Shown in pieces: positions 18,030-24,939 of a stretch of DNA of 41,226 nt. The stretch covers positions 1 through 41,226 of the forward strand of contig CALMIC010000276.1 of assembly GCA_937864065.1 (NCBI GenBank), given 5' to 3'. A program made the position numbers and the translations under genes. Under the pieces are notes generated by a model, which saw only the letters and a program-made list of their open reading frames with translations, had not been told where the DNA came from and searched no databases. This DNA comes from an uncultured Cellvibrionales bacterium. GTDB lineage: Bacteria; Pseudomonadota; Gammaproteobacteria; Pseudomonadales; UBA7239. Position 1 is the stretch's first letter. Every line of letters begins with the position of its first letter.

Positions 18030-18536
18030 TCAGTCGAAATCGCCGAGGAAGCGACTCTTGTACTCGACCAGCTGGCCATTGGCGCGGGCCACGGTCTCCT
18101 CGTAAACGCGCTTGTAGCCGATGGCGGCGATGCGCCAGCCGTCCACCGTCTTCACGTAGCGCTCGTCATAGAACGCGGTGCCGGCAATGAGAAAGTGCTT
18201 GGCCGGATCGCGGCTCACCGTGTTGATGACGGCGTCGGTGAGGTACCAGATGCCGCGGGCTTCGGTCATCGCCTCATTGAAGGTGATCTCGGGATGATGC
18301 ACCTGGTGCTTGGTCACCACCCGCTTGTGGCTGAGGGAACCCGACAGGAAGGCCATGACCGCCTCGCGGCCGTTGTAACTGTGCTTGCCATCGGAGTAGG
18401 TACTCACCACATCCGGCGTGAACAAGGCTGCGACGGCATCCCACTCCTTCAGGTCGAGATGGCGCAGGTAGGCATACTTGAGCTGCTTGATGGCCTCGAT
18501 AGCCAGCAGCGTCGCGAATTGTTTATCGGCATTCAT
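18030..18536 (-). CDS. NTF2-like (SnoaL-type) protein
   Basis: 168 residues with the cone-shaped alpha/beta NTF2 fold pattern: helix AIEAIKQLKYAYLRHLDLKEWDAVAALFTPDVV, then YNGREAVMAFL, TKHQVHHPEITF, ARGIWYLTDAV and a final DERYVKTVDGWRIA strand pair. This resembles the SnoaL_4 group, which includes isomerases, dehydratases and ring-hydroxylase beta-like subunits acting on small hydrophobic compounds. There is no signal peptide, so it should be cytoplasmic. The ATG overlaps the stop of the lytic transglycosylase (ATGA, 18533-18536) with an AAGGGG motif upstream. Catalytic residues cannot be assigned. It may be an enzyme or a binding protein. Confidence 0.85.
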   Translation of the reverse strand: MNADKQFATLLAIEAIKQLKYAYLRHLDLKEWDAVAALFTPDVVSTYSDGKHSYNGREAVMAFLSGSLSHKRVVTKHQVHHPEITFNEAMTEARGIWYLTDAVINTVSRDPAKHFLIAGTAFYDERYVKTVDGWRIAAIGYKRVYEETVARANGQLVEYKSRFLGDFD

Positions 18537-20059
18537 GGCACAGCCCCTTCTCTGGTTGTGCCCGCATCATACCCATCCCGCCGCGCTTCCGCCTTCAGCA
18601 CTTCGCGCAGGTTGGCACCCTCGTCCAGCCGGCGGTAGCTGATGTAGTACTTGTAGATATTGCTGACGTACTGCGTGGTCTCCCTGCCCAGCTTGCGCGC
18701 CGCCACGACCTCGACATGCTGGAACCAGCGGTTCGGGTCCAGCCCCTGCTGCTCCGCCAGCTCGCGCAAGCGCTGGATGCGCGCCGGCCCGGCGTTGTAG
18801 GCGGCAAACGCGAACAGGTGCCGGTCCAGCTCGCTGATGTCGCGACTGGTGAAGTAGCGATCGGTAAGGAAGCGCAGGTACTTGATGCCGGCGTGGATGT
18901 TGTTTTCCAGACGGTCGACCTGACGGATATTGATCGGGTCACCCGCAGCCGTCGATGGCAACACCTGCATGACACCGACCGCACCCGACGGGTTGCGCGC
19001 CGACTGCTCCAGCCCCGATTCCTGGTAGGCCTGTGCCATCACCAGCAGCCAGTTGAAACCGTACTGCGCCGCGTAGCGCTGGAACAGGCCAGCCATCTGG
19101 CCGAAGCGCGCCTGCTCGTCATTGCGCAATACATTTTTCACGGCACGCGGATTCCCGTAATAGCGCGCCACCACATCGTTGCCAACAGCGGTGCCGGCAC
19201 GGTGGTCGCGCATGAAGGCATTGACCGAGGTGAGCAGTTGCGGCGCCTCCTTCCGCACTGCCCAGGCAATGCGGTTGCCGGTCGCGACAGCGATATCCTC
19301 ATGCAGCTGCAGTGACGGATATACCTGCGCCCAGAGGCGGCCGACATGCAAGTCGATGATGGCCGTGTCATACACGCCCGCATCGAGCAGTTCCAACACA
19401 TCATCATCTTCCAGCTGCTCGTCCACTTCGGTGATGGCAACCGGCGCCAACCCCTTGTCCTCCAGCTGCTCGTTGAGGCGCTGCAAGCTACCGTAATAAC
19501 TGGATGAGCGGCGCACGGCCACCGCGCGGCCGGCGAGATCCTCGATGCGGGTGAGCGGTGGCGCATCGCGGCGCGTGATGACAACTTCACTCGCATTGTC
19601 GATAAATGGCTCGGAAAAATCCGCCAGTTCCAGCCGCCCGGGTGTGATGGTGAGGTTGGCAATCGCGATATCGCCACGGCCTTCTTCCAGCCACAACAAC
19701 AGGCGGTCACGCGTGGTCGGCACAAACACCAGTTGCAAGCGCCGGCCGCTGACAGCGAAATGCCGGTTCAGGAACGCTTCGTACTGCTTGCCGAGTTCCC
19801 AGGCCACGCCGCGCGTCTCGCCGCGGTCGAGAAAATAGTTGGTGCGATTGAATGCGACCAGCACGCGCAGCACGCCGCGCTGCGCAATGGCGTCGAGATC
19901 GCCGCGCCAGGGTTCGAGCGCATGGCGCACCAGCTCGTCATCGGGCGATTCGTCCTGCAACCAGGATTCCGGCTCAAGGGTGTTGTAGTGGTAAAGCAGG
20001 CCACTGCCCAGCAGGGTGAGCAGCAACAACAGGATGGCAACAACCAGCGGGCGCGACAT
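18533..20059 (-). CDS. MltF-type lytic transglycosylase (solute-binding domain plus SLT domain)
   Basis: 508 residues. An N-terminal membrane anchor or lipid-free signal (about 5-23) is followed by a periplasmic solute-binding protein family 3 domain (about 62-300; LRVLVAFNRTNYF, GDIAIANLTITPGR, FSEPFID) and a lytic transglycosylase SLT domain (about 325-470) with putative catalytic E347 in AQAYQESGL, then NPSGAVGVMQVLPSTA and AYNAGPARI. MltF cleaves peptidoglycan to 1,6-anhydro products, and the SBP-like domain regulates it through muropeptides. The start at 20059 is fixed by a perfect AGGAGG. It is oddly placed between PiuC (48 bases upstream) and a translationally coupled NTF2-like gene. 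Confidence 0.92.
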   Translation of the reverse strand: MSRPLVVAILLLLLTLLGSGLLYHYNTLEPESWLQDESPDDELVRHALEPWRGDLDAIAQRGVLRVLVAFNRTNYFLDRGETRGVAWELGKQYEAFLNRHFAVSGRRLQLVFVPTTRDRLLLWLEEGRGDIAIANLTITPGRLELADFSEPFIDNASEVVITRRDAPPLTRIEDLAGRAVAVRRSSSYYGSLQRLNEQLEDKGLAPVAITEVDEQLEDDDVLELLDAGVYDTAIIDLHVGRLWAQVYPSLQLHEDIAVATGNRIAWAVRKEAPQLLTSVNAFMRDHRAGTAVGNDVVARYYGNPRAVKNVLRNDEQARFGQMAGLFQRYAAQYGFNWLLVMAQAYQESGLEQSARNPSGAVGVMQVLPSTAAGDPINIRQVDRLENNIHAGIKYLRFLTDRYFTSRDISELDRHLFAFAAYNAGPARIQRLRELAEQQGLDPNRWFQHVEVVAARKLGRETTQYVSNIYKYYISYRRLDEGANLREVLKAEARRDGYDAGTTREGAVP

Positions 20060-20065
20060 GGCAAT

Positions 20066-20071
20066 CCTCCT
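20066..20071 (-). promoter_or_regulatory. Strong ribosome-binding site of the MltF-like gene
   Basis: AGGAGG on the minus strand, 6 bases before the ATG at 20059. It decides the start in favour of MSRPLVV over an in-frame ATG at 20080 that lies upstream of the motif. Confidence 0.85.
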
Positions 20072-20107
20072 GCGCCGCATGGTAGCAGAGGACTTGCCGG
20101 GTTGCGC

Positions 20108-20791
20108 TCAGCTGTCTGCCCACATGCGCAGCAGGTTGTGGTAGGTGTTGGTGAGGCGGATGCTGGTATCGCTGTCGCCCTGTTGCTGGCGCAGGTCCAT
20201 GATCGCCATGTCCAGCTCGAACAAGAGCCGGCGCTGGGCATTGTCGCGCACCATGCTCTCCAGCCACATGAACGAGGCGATGCGCGCGCCGCGCGTGACC
20301 GGTTCGACGCGATGGATACTCGAAGACGGATAGAGGATCAGGTCGCCGGCCGGCAACTTGACGCGCTGCTCACCGAAAGTGTCCTCGATGACCAGCTCGC
20401 CGCCGTCATATTCTCCCGGCGCCGACAGGAACAGGGTTGCCGACAGGTCCGAGCGCACGCGGTAGCCGGTGGCAACGTGCGTGCGCATCGCATTATCGGC
20501 ATGGCTGCCAAAAAAATTGCTGCTGCCGCTGTAGCAGTTGAACAGCGGCGGGAAGATCTTTTTCGGCAACGCCGCCGCGTAGAACAGCGCATGACGCAAC
20601 AGCGCATCGAGTACGATTTGCTGCAGGCGCTGTGCCACCGGTGACTGCTCCGGCAGCTGCCGGTTGTTCTTCACCTGCGCCGACTGGCTGCCGGCCGTGG
20701 CACTACCATCAACCCACTCGGCTGTAGCGAGCAGTTCGCGGCAATGCGCGACCTGCTCACTATCCAGCACACACGGCACCTGCAGCAGCAT
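20108..20791 (-). CDS. piuC: PKHD-type Fe(II)/2-oxoglutarate hydroxylase PiuC/YbiX
   Basis: 227 residues. The PKHD motif is intact: H97 and D99 (GSHADNAM), H160 ([10 protein letters not shown]) and R170 (RGARIASF) for 2-oxoglutarate. Upstream signatures [16 protein letters not shown] and [15 protein letters not shown] are typical of the YbiX/PiuC family. The gene is 12 bases after the Fiu-like receptor, as in the E. coli fiu-ybiX pair and the Pseudomonas piuA-piuC pair. The role in siderophore use is known by association, and its substrate is not known. GGAGG precedes the ATG. Expression is probably iron-repressed through the Fur boxes upstream of the receptor. Confidence 0.95.
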   Translation of the reverse strand: MLLQVPCVLDSEQVAHCRELLATAEWVDGSATAGSQSAQVKNNRQLPEQSPVAQRLQQIVLDALLRHALFYAAALPKKIFPPLFNCYSGSSNFFGSHADNAMRTHVATGYRVRSDLSATLFLSAPGEYDGGELVIEDTFGEQRVKLPAGDLILYPSSSIHRVEPVTRGARIASFMWLESMVRDNAQRRLLFELDMAIMDLRQQQGDSDTSIRLTNTYHNLLRMWADS

Positions 20792-20803
20792 GGCATTCCT
20801 CCG

Positions 20804-23068
20804 TCAGAACTTGTAATCGACCTTGAGCTGCATCGTGCGCGGCGCACCCGGCAGCACATGGCCACTGTAGACGCTGTCGTAATACTCCTCGTCCAGCAGG
20901 TTGAACAGGCTGAGCTTCACGGCATAGCCCTTCTGGCTGTACTCGACCATCGCATCCCAGCGCGTGTATGAAGGCACAGCTGCCGTATTGGCCTGGTTGT
21001 TGTACCGTTCACCGACACCATCATAACCGAGGCCAGCGCGCCAGCCGCGACCGAAATCCCAGGTATTCCAGATGCTGAAGGTGTAGTGCGGTGTATTGAC
21101 CGGCTCATAACCCTCGTCCGACGTTTTGACACCAGACGCACTGGTATTCGAGTGCTCGTCGATCTCCGCTTCCATATACGCCGTCGCGGCATAGATTTCC
21201 CATTGCGGCAATGGCCGGCCGACAATTTCCAACTCCAGTGCATCGGTATGGCGCCGTCCGGACAGCACGGCGACATCCACTGCCAGGTCGGTGTTGCGCT
21301 CGTTGGTTTTCTCCGAACGCGACAGCGATGTGCGCAATGACAGGTCGCCATCGAGCAATTCCCATTTCGCTCCGATCTCGGTGTTCAGGCTTTTTTCCGG
21401 CGGCACATCGGAGGTGCGGTCGTCCAGCTGGTACAGCTCGGCTGAAGGGTTGAACGAACTGCCGCGCGAGACGTAGTAAGTGCTGTGTGCATCCGGTTGG
21501 TACAGCAGGCCCAGGCGCCAGCTGTTGACGATGTCCTTGCGCTGCAGGTCGCCGTCCGGCGCCGGACGCTGGTAATCATTTTCCGAATGGTCCCAGCGCG
21601 CACCGGTGAGCAGTTTCCACTGTTCATTGAGGCCAATCACATCCTGGAAGTAGAACGCATAACTGTCACCGGTGTAGTAGTTGTAGATGTCCTTGCCCTT
21701 GTACAGGTAACCATCCGGCAAAGCAGGATTGGTATCCGGGCTCCACCACGGTTCAGCATTCGGGTTGGCCACCCCGGCTGGCAGCGGATTGCTCCAGCGC
21801 CGCGCTTTTTCACGCAGGATCTCGTTGCCGAGCAATAACTGGTGCTCGAACGGACCGGTGCTGAACTGTGTGGTGAAATCGGTCTGGCTGGTGATGGTCT
21901 GCTCTTCACCACCGCGACCCTGGTGGCCACGGCGCACCGCCACGATATTGCTGTAGTCCACCGGGTCGGCCACCGATGCCGGTTGGTCAAGGATCAGGCG
22001 CGGCGCCACCGCCCACAGGTCGCGCTTGTAATCCGCTGCGCGCAGTTTTGTCGTCAACTCGGTGTCTTCGCTGAAACGGTGTGTGTAGGTGGCGGTGGTG
22101 ATGTCCGTGTCGTTGCGCTCGTAATCGATGGCGCTCATGCCGTAGTAGGTATCGCGGTCGACCTTCAGCGGCTCACCCTTGAATTCACCCAGCACATCAC
22201 TGCCATTGGCAGCCCGTGTGGCACCATCCGGATCCAGCAGCGGGATGCCCATGTCCGGGATATTGTCTTCCTGCAGGTGGAAATGCGACAGCGTCAGTTC
22301 ATTGTCAGTTCCGATACCGAAGCTGATCGACGGCGCCACACCCGAGCGCTCGCCATGCACCTCATCACGGAAGCTGTCGGTGTCGGTGTACATGCCGTTG
22401 ATGCGAATCGCGGTGGTTTCGCCAATCTGCTGGTTGATGTCAGCTGTGTAACGCTGGTAGCCGTAGCTGCCCTGTGTGGTGCTGACCGTGTTGCGGTCGG
22501 CCAGCAGCGGCTGCTTGCTGACCTGGTTGATCACGCCACCGGTCGAGCCGCGCCCGAACAGCATCGATGATGACCCGCGCAGCACATCGATCTGTTCCAG
22601 GTTGAAGGTTTCGCGATTGTACTGCGCCATGTCGCGCATGCCATCGAGGTAGAGATCGCCGACAGCCGAGTAACCACGAATGGTGATGTTGTCGCCGATG
22701 CGGCCGCCTTCGCCGGCATTGAAGGTAAGGCCAGCGACATTGCGCAGGGCCTCCTTGAAGGTATCGGCATTGCGATCCGCCATCAGCTTGTTGGTGATGA
22801 CCGTGACCGACTGCGGAATGTCCTTGGGTAGCTGGTCGATCTTGCCGACTTTCGTCTTGCCGCCTTGGTAGCTCACCTCGGCCGGCGTGCGGTCAGCCGT
22901 GTCGCGCACATGCACGGTTTCCAGTGTGCTGCTGTCGTCTTCTGCTGCTGAGGCCGGTTCGGCCGGCACTTGCTGCGCCTGCAGCAGCTGGCCGAAAGTC
23001 AGGCCACACAACATGGCACCGAGGGGGAGGATTTTGTGATCATTGAACTTGCGATTGACGGATTTCAT
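20804..23068 (-). CDS. Fiu/PiuA-like catecholate siderophore TonB-dependent receptor
   Basis: 754 residues. A signal peptide (about 1-31) is followed by TLETVHVRD as a TonB-box-like segment. The plug (about 70-190) carries LPKDIPQSVTVITNKLM, NITIRGYSAVGDLYLDGMRDMAQYNRE and EQIDVLRGSSSMLFGRGSTGGVINQVSKQP, the signature of the Fiu/PiuA catecholate group. The 22-strand barrel ends MQLKVDYKF. The start at 23068 is chosen because GGAG at 23075-23078 lies 6 bases upstream; the earlier TTG at 23080 would include that motif. It is divergent from a small gene across a region with three Fur boxes, and is followed by piuC. Confidence 0.93.
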   Translation of the reverse strand: MKSVNRKFNDHKILPLGAMLCGLTFGQLLQAQQVPAEPASAAEDDSSTLETVHVRDTADRTPAEVSYQGGKTKVGKIDQLPKDIPQSVTVITNKLMADRNADTFKEALRNVAGLTFNAGEGGRIGDNITIRGYSAVGDLYLDGMRDMAQYNRETFNLEQIDVLRGSSSMLFGRGSTGGVINQVSKQPLLADRNTVSTTQGSYGYQRYTADINQQIGETTAIRINGMYTDTDSFRDEVHGERSGVAPSISFGIGTDNELTLSHFHLQEDNIPDMGIPLLDPDGATRAANGSDVLGEFKGEPLKVDRDTYYGMSAIDYERNDTDITTATYTHRFSEDTELTTKLRAADYKRDLWAVAPRLILDQPASVADPVDYSNIVAVRRGHQGRGGEEQTITSQTDFTTQFSTGPFEHQLLLGNEILREKARRWSNPLPAGVANPNAEPWWSPDTNPALPDGYLYKGKDIYNYYTGDSYAFYFQDVIGLNEQWKLLTGARWDHSENDYQRPAPDGDLQRKDIVNSWRLGLLYQPDAHSTYYVSRGSSFNPSAELYQLDDRTSDVPPEKSLNTEIGAKWELLDGDLSLRTSLSRSEKTNERNTDLAVDVAVLSGRRHTDALELEIVGRPLPQWEIYAATAYMEAEIDEHSNTSASGVKTSDEGYEPVNTPHYTFSIWNTWDFGRGWRAGLGYDGVGERYNNQANTAAVPSYTRWDAMVEYSQKGYAVKLSLFNLLDEEYYDSVYSGHVLPGAPRTMQLKVDYKF

Positions 23069-23151
23069 TGATGGCTCCAACCATAAAAAAACGGGGTGTA
23101 TGGCTGGCTACTCCCGGCATGGCGCGGGCTGGCTGGCTGGCTTTATTGGGC

Positions 23152-23170
23152 GACAATGATAACTATTATT
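23152..23170. promoter_or_regulatory. Fur box 1 (Fiu-side)
   Basis: GACAATGATAACTATTATT matches 15 of 19 positions of the Fur consensus GATAATGATAATCATTATC. It lies 83 bases upstream of the Fiu-like start and probably covers that promoter. Confidence 0.8.
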
Positions 23171-23181
23171 ATTTAATTTTC

Positions 23182-23200
23182 AATAATGAGATTCATTATT
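23182..23200. promoter_or_regulatory. Fur box 2 (central)
   Basis: AATAATGAGATTCATTATT matches 15 of 19 consensus positions and is itself a near-perfect inverted repeat (AATAATGA/TTCATTATT). It lies between boxes 1 and 3 in the divergent promoter region. Confidence 0.8.
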
Positions 23201-23221
23201 ATTTACAGGTGCGGGTTAGTT

Positions 23222-23240
23222 ATATATGATAATCATTCAC
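23222..23240. promoter_or_regulatory. Fur box 3 (side of the small divergent gene)
   Basis: The core TGATAATCATT is exact, and 13 of 19 positions match overall. It ends 29 bases before the ATG of the plus-strand gene at 23270, where a repressor would block its promoter. Confidence 0.7.
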
Positions 23241-23269
23241 ATTTGAGATATCCCCACGAGGCCTTGTCC

Positions 23270-23815
23270 ATGCACACACCCGATACCCAGCCTTATCCCG
23301 TTGACACCACCGTCCATGAACTCGGCGCCAGCGAACGGCTGATGCTGATGACCTTGCGCCTGTGGGCCATGCCCCATCATAGCCCGCACAAGCAGTGCCC
23401 GGATTGGCGCACCGGTCTGTACCAGTGTGGCGCAGGCGATCAGGCATGTGTCGCGATGGACGCACTGATGAACATCCTGCTCTCCTACAGCGAGCGCCTG
23501 ATGGATGTTCGCTGCACCTGCAATACCCGCCTGGGAATCGATGAAGGCTGCTTCCTGCAAATGCTGGCAATGTTGCAGGACAATCGGCATCAGGCAGCGC
23601 AGGCCATTCTGGCCGACTGGGTGCCACTGCCGGTGCAGGGCATGGCCGTACTCTGCGCCATCCATCTGGCAGAAGCACTGCGCAGGGCAGAGGTACTGAT
23701 CCCACTGTTTTCGCGCCAGCCGGCGCAGGTGTTCCGGTTCGAGGAATTCCGGTTCAGGCGCCTGCAGCAGGCCGACGACGCTTGCGCGACCAGATCAGGA
23801 CACCGGTTGCACTGA
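23270..23815 (+). CDS. Cys/His-rich protein of unknown function under Fur boxes
   Basis: 181 residues, not recognised as a known family. No signal peptide or membrane segment is seen, so it is probably cytoplasmic and helical. Residues 36-60 contain PHHSPHKQC and a spaced set of cysteines (C43, C53, C60). Another set follows at C82, C84 and C94 (VRCTCNTRLGIDEGC). Together with H36, H37 and H40 these could bind metal or a cluster. The ATG at 23270 lies just after three Fur boxes, so iron repression is likely. The 3' end overlaps the convergent PepSY gene by 62 bases. Its position between siderophore genes suggests a part in iron use or signalling, which is inference. Confidence 0.75.
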   Translation: MHTPDTQPYPVDTTVHELGASERLMLMTLRLWAMPHHSPHKQCPDWRTGLYQCGAGDQACVAMDALMNILLSYSERLMDVRCTCNTRLGIDEGCFLQMLAMLQDNRHQAAQAILADWVPLPVQGMAVLCAIHLAEALRRAEVLIPLFSRQPAQVFRFEEFRFRRLQQADDACATRSGHRLH

Positions 23816-24929
23816 AACCGGCCACCGCCAATCCCAGCAGCGAAACGAGAATCCTGCCGGGCAGGCCGGCGATGCGCCCGGAATGCAGCGGGAACTGCGC
23901 CTGCAGGAAGATATCGCCGGCACTGCCCTGTCCTGGCACGGCATCCCCGAGTAAACGGCCATCCTGGCCATCAAGATAAAGCCACGGATGGCCGAGTCCC
24001 GCGCCATGCTCGTCGCCGGCCTCATGGAAACCGACCCCATACAGCCCGAACTCCACTGAATAGAACAGCGCACCGGGGGGCGCCGTCCAGCCCCGCTGCT
24101 GGGCTTCCACTTGCGCCAGCCTGACAGCCTCTTCGCGTGGAATGCGAGGCAAGATCGGGTTTTCTGTTGCGTTCGGCGTTCGCGAAGCAAACGGGCTGGG
24201 TGTGAGATCTGACACCAGCGCGACCAGAGGCCGCGTAACCCGCTGTTCCAGATTCATCGACACCGACGTCACTGCCAACATAAGCAACAGCAACCACAAC
24301 CACACGCCGCCGGAGCGGTGCAGATCAAAGATCACAACGTTGCGCCCCTTGTGCCAGCGGAACGCAAAGGATTTGCGCCAACTGCGACGACGTGGAAACG
24401 AGATCGACAGGGCGATGCCACTGTCGATGAGCCACACGATTGCCACAATGCCCATAAACAGCACGCCTAGCTCGATGCCAAAACCGTCAGGCATGTGCAG
24501 GCTGTAATGCAGCTTATAGAGAAATGGCAACAAGTTTTCGCGCGACAGGGAAACGGCTCCCCACTCACGCGAAGCCTGGACCGCACCGGTCACAGGATTC
24601 AATGCAAGCTGGTTGAAGCCCGTGTCGTACAGCATGCCTGTTGCAGGATTGACCATACGGTCGACAAACACCGTCAACGCATGGCCTTCCTCGTGGTGCA
24701 ACGGCAGGAAACTAATTTGCAGACGCGGATCCGTTGCTTCCAACTGGTTAGCCAGTGCCAGCGGCGACATGCGCTCACCGGGCGTCTCCGAATCGAACAG
24801 TTGCGGATTCAGCCATTCATCCAGCTCGTGATCCCACGAGATCACGGCACCGGTCAGCCCGGCAATAAAAAGAAACACGGCGGTAAACAATCCCAGCCAG
24901 CGATGCAACAACACCAAGACCTGACGCAT
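23754..24929 (-). CDS. PepSY-domain membrane protein, putative siderophore-iron reductase
   Basis: 391 residues with four predicted membrane helices (about 8-32, 145-180, 205-232 and 355-382) and two periplasmic PepSY-type regions. The opening LVLLHRWLGLFTAVFLFIAGLTGAVISWDHELD is the PepSY-associated TM signature. H9, the LHYSLHM segment and FDLHRSGG supply histidines in or near helices, as in the haem-binding reductase FoxB/PiuB group that reduces ferric siderophores after uptake. It lies 10 bases downstream of the FhuE-like receptor. The C-terminus is Arg-rich and cytoplasmic. The reductase role is inferred from family and neighbour. Confidence 0.88.
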   Translation of the reverse strand: MRQVLVLLHRWLGLFTAVFLFIAGLTGAVISWDHELDEWLNPQLFDSETPGERMSPLALANQLEATDPRLQISFLPLHHEEGHALTVFVDRMVNPATGMLYDTGFNQLALNPVTGAVQASREWGAVSLSRENLLPFLYKLHYSLHMPDGFGIELGVLFMGIVAIVWLIDSGIALSISFPRRRSWRKSFAFRWHKGRNVVIFDLHRSGGVWLWLLLLMLAVTSVSMNLEQRVTRPLVALVSDLTPSPFASRTPNATENPILPRIPREEAVRLAQVEAQQRGWTAPPGALFYSVEFGLYGVGFHEAGDEHGAGLGHPWLYLDGQDGRLLGDAVPGQGSAGDIFLQAQFPLHSGRIAGLPGRILVSLLGLAVAGFSATGVLIWSRKRRRPAAGA

Positions 24930-24939
24930 ACAGCGCTGC

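Noticed and set aside
23127-23142. Short GGCT tandem repeat upstream of the Fiu-like gene
   Set aside because: Only four copies, in the untranslated leader. Too short to call a functional repeat, although it could vary by slippage.
23754-24929. FhuF-type cytoplasmic ferric reductase for the gene next to the FhuE-like receptor
   Set aside because: The protein has four membrane helices and PepSY signatures and lacks the C-terminal Cys-rich 2Fe-2S motif of FhuF.
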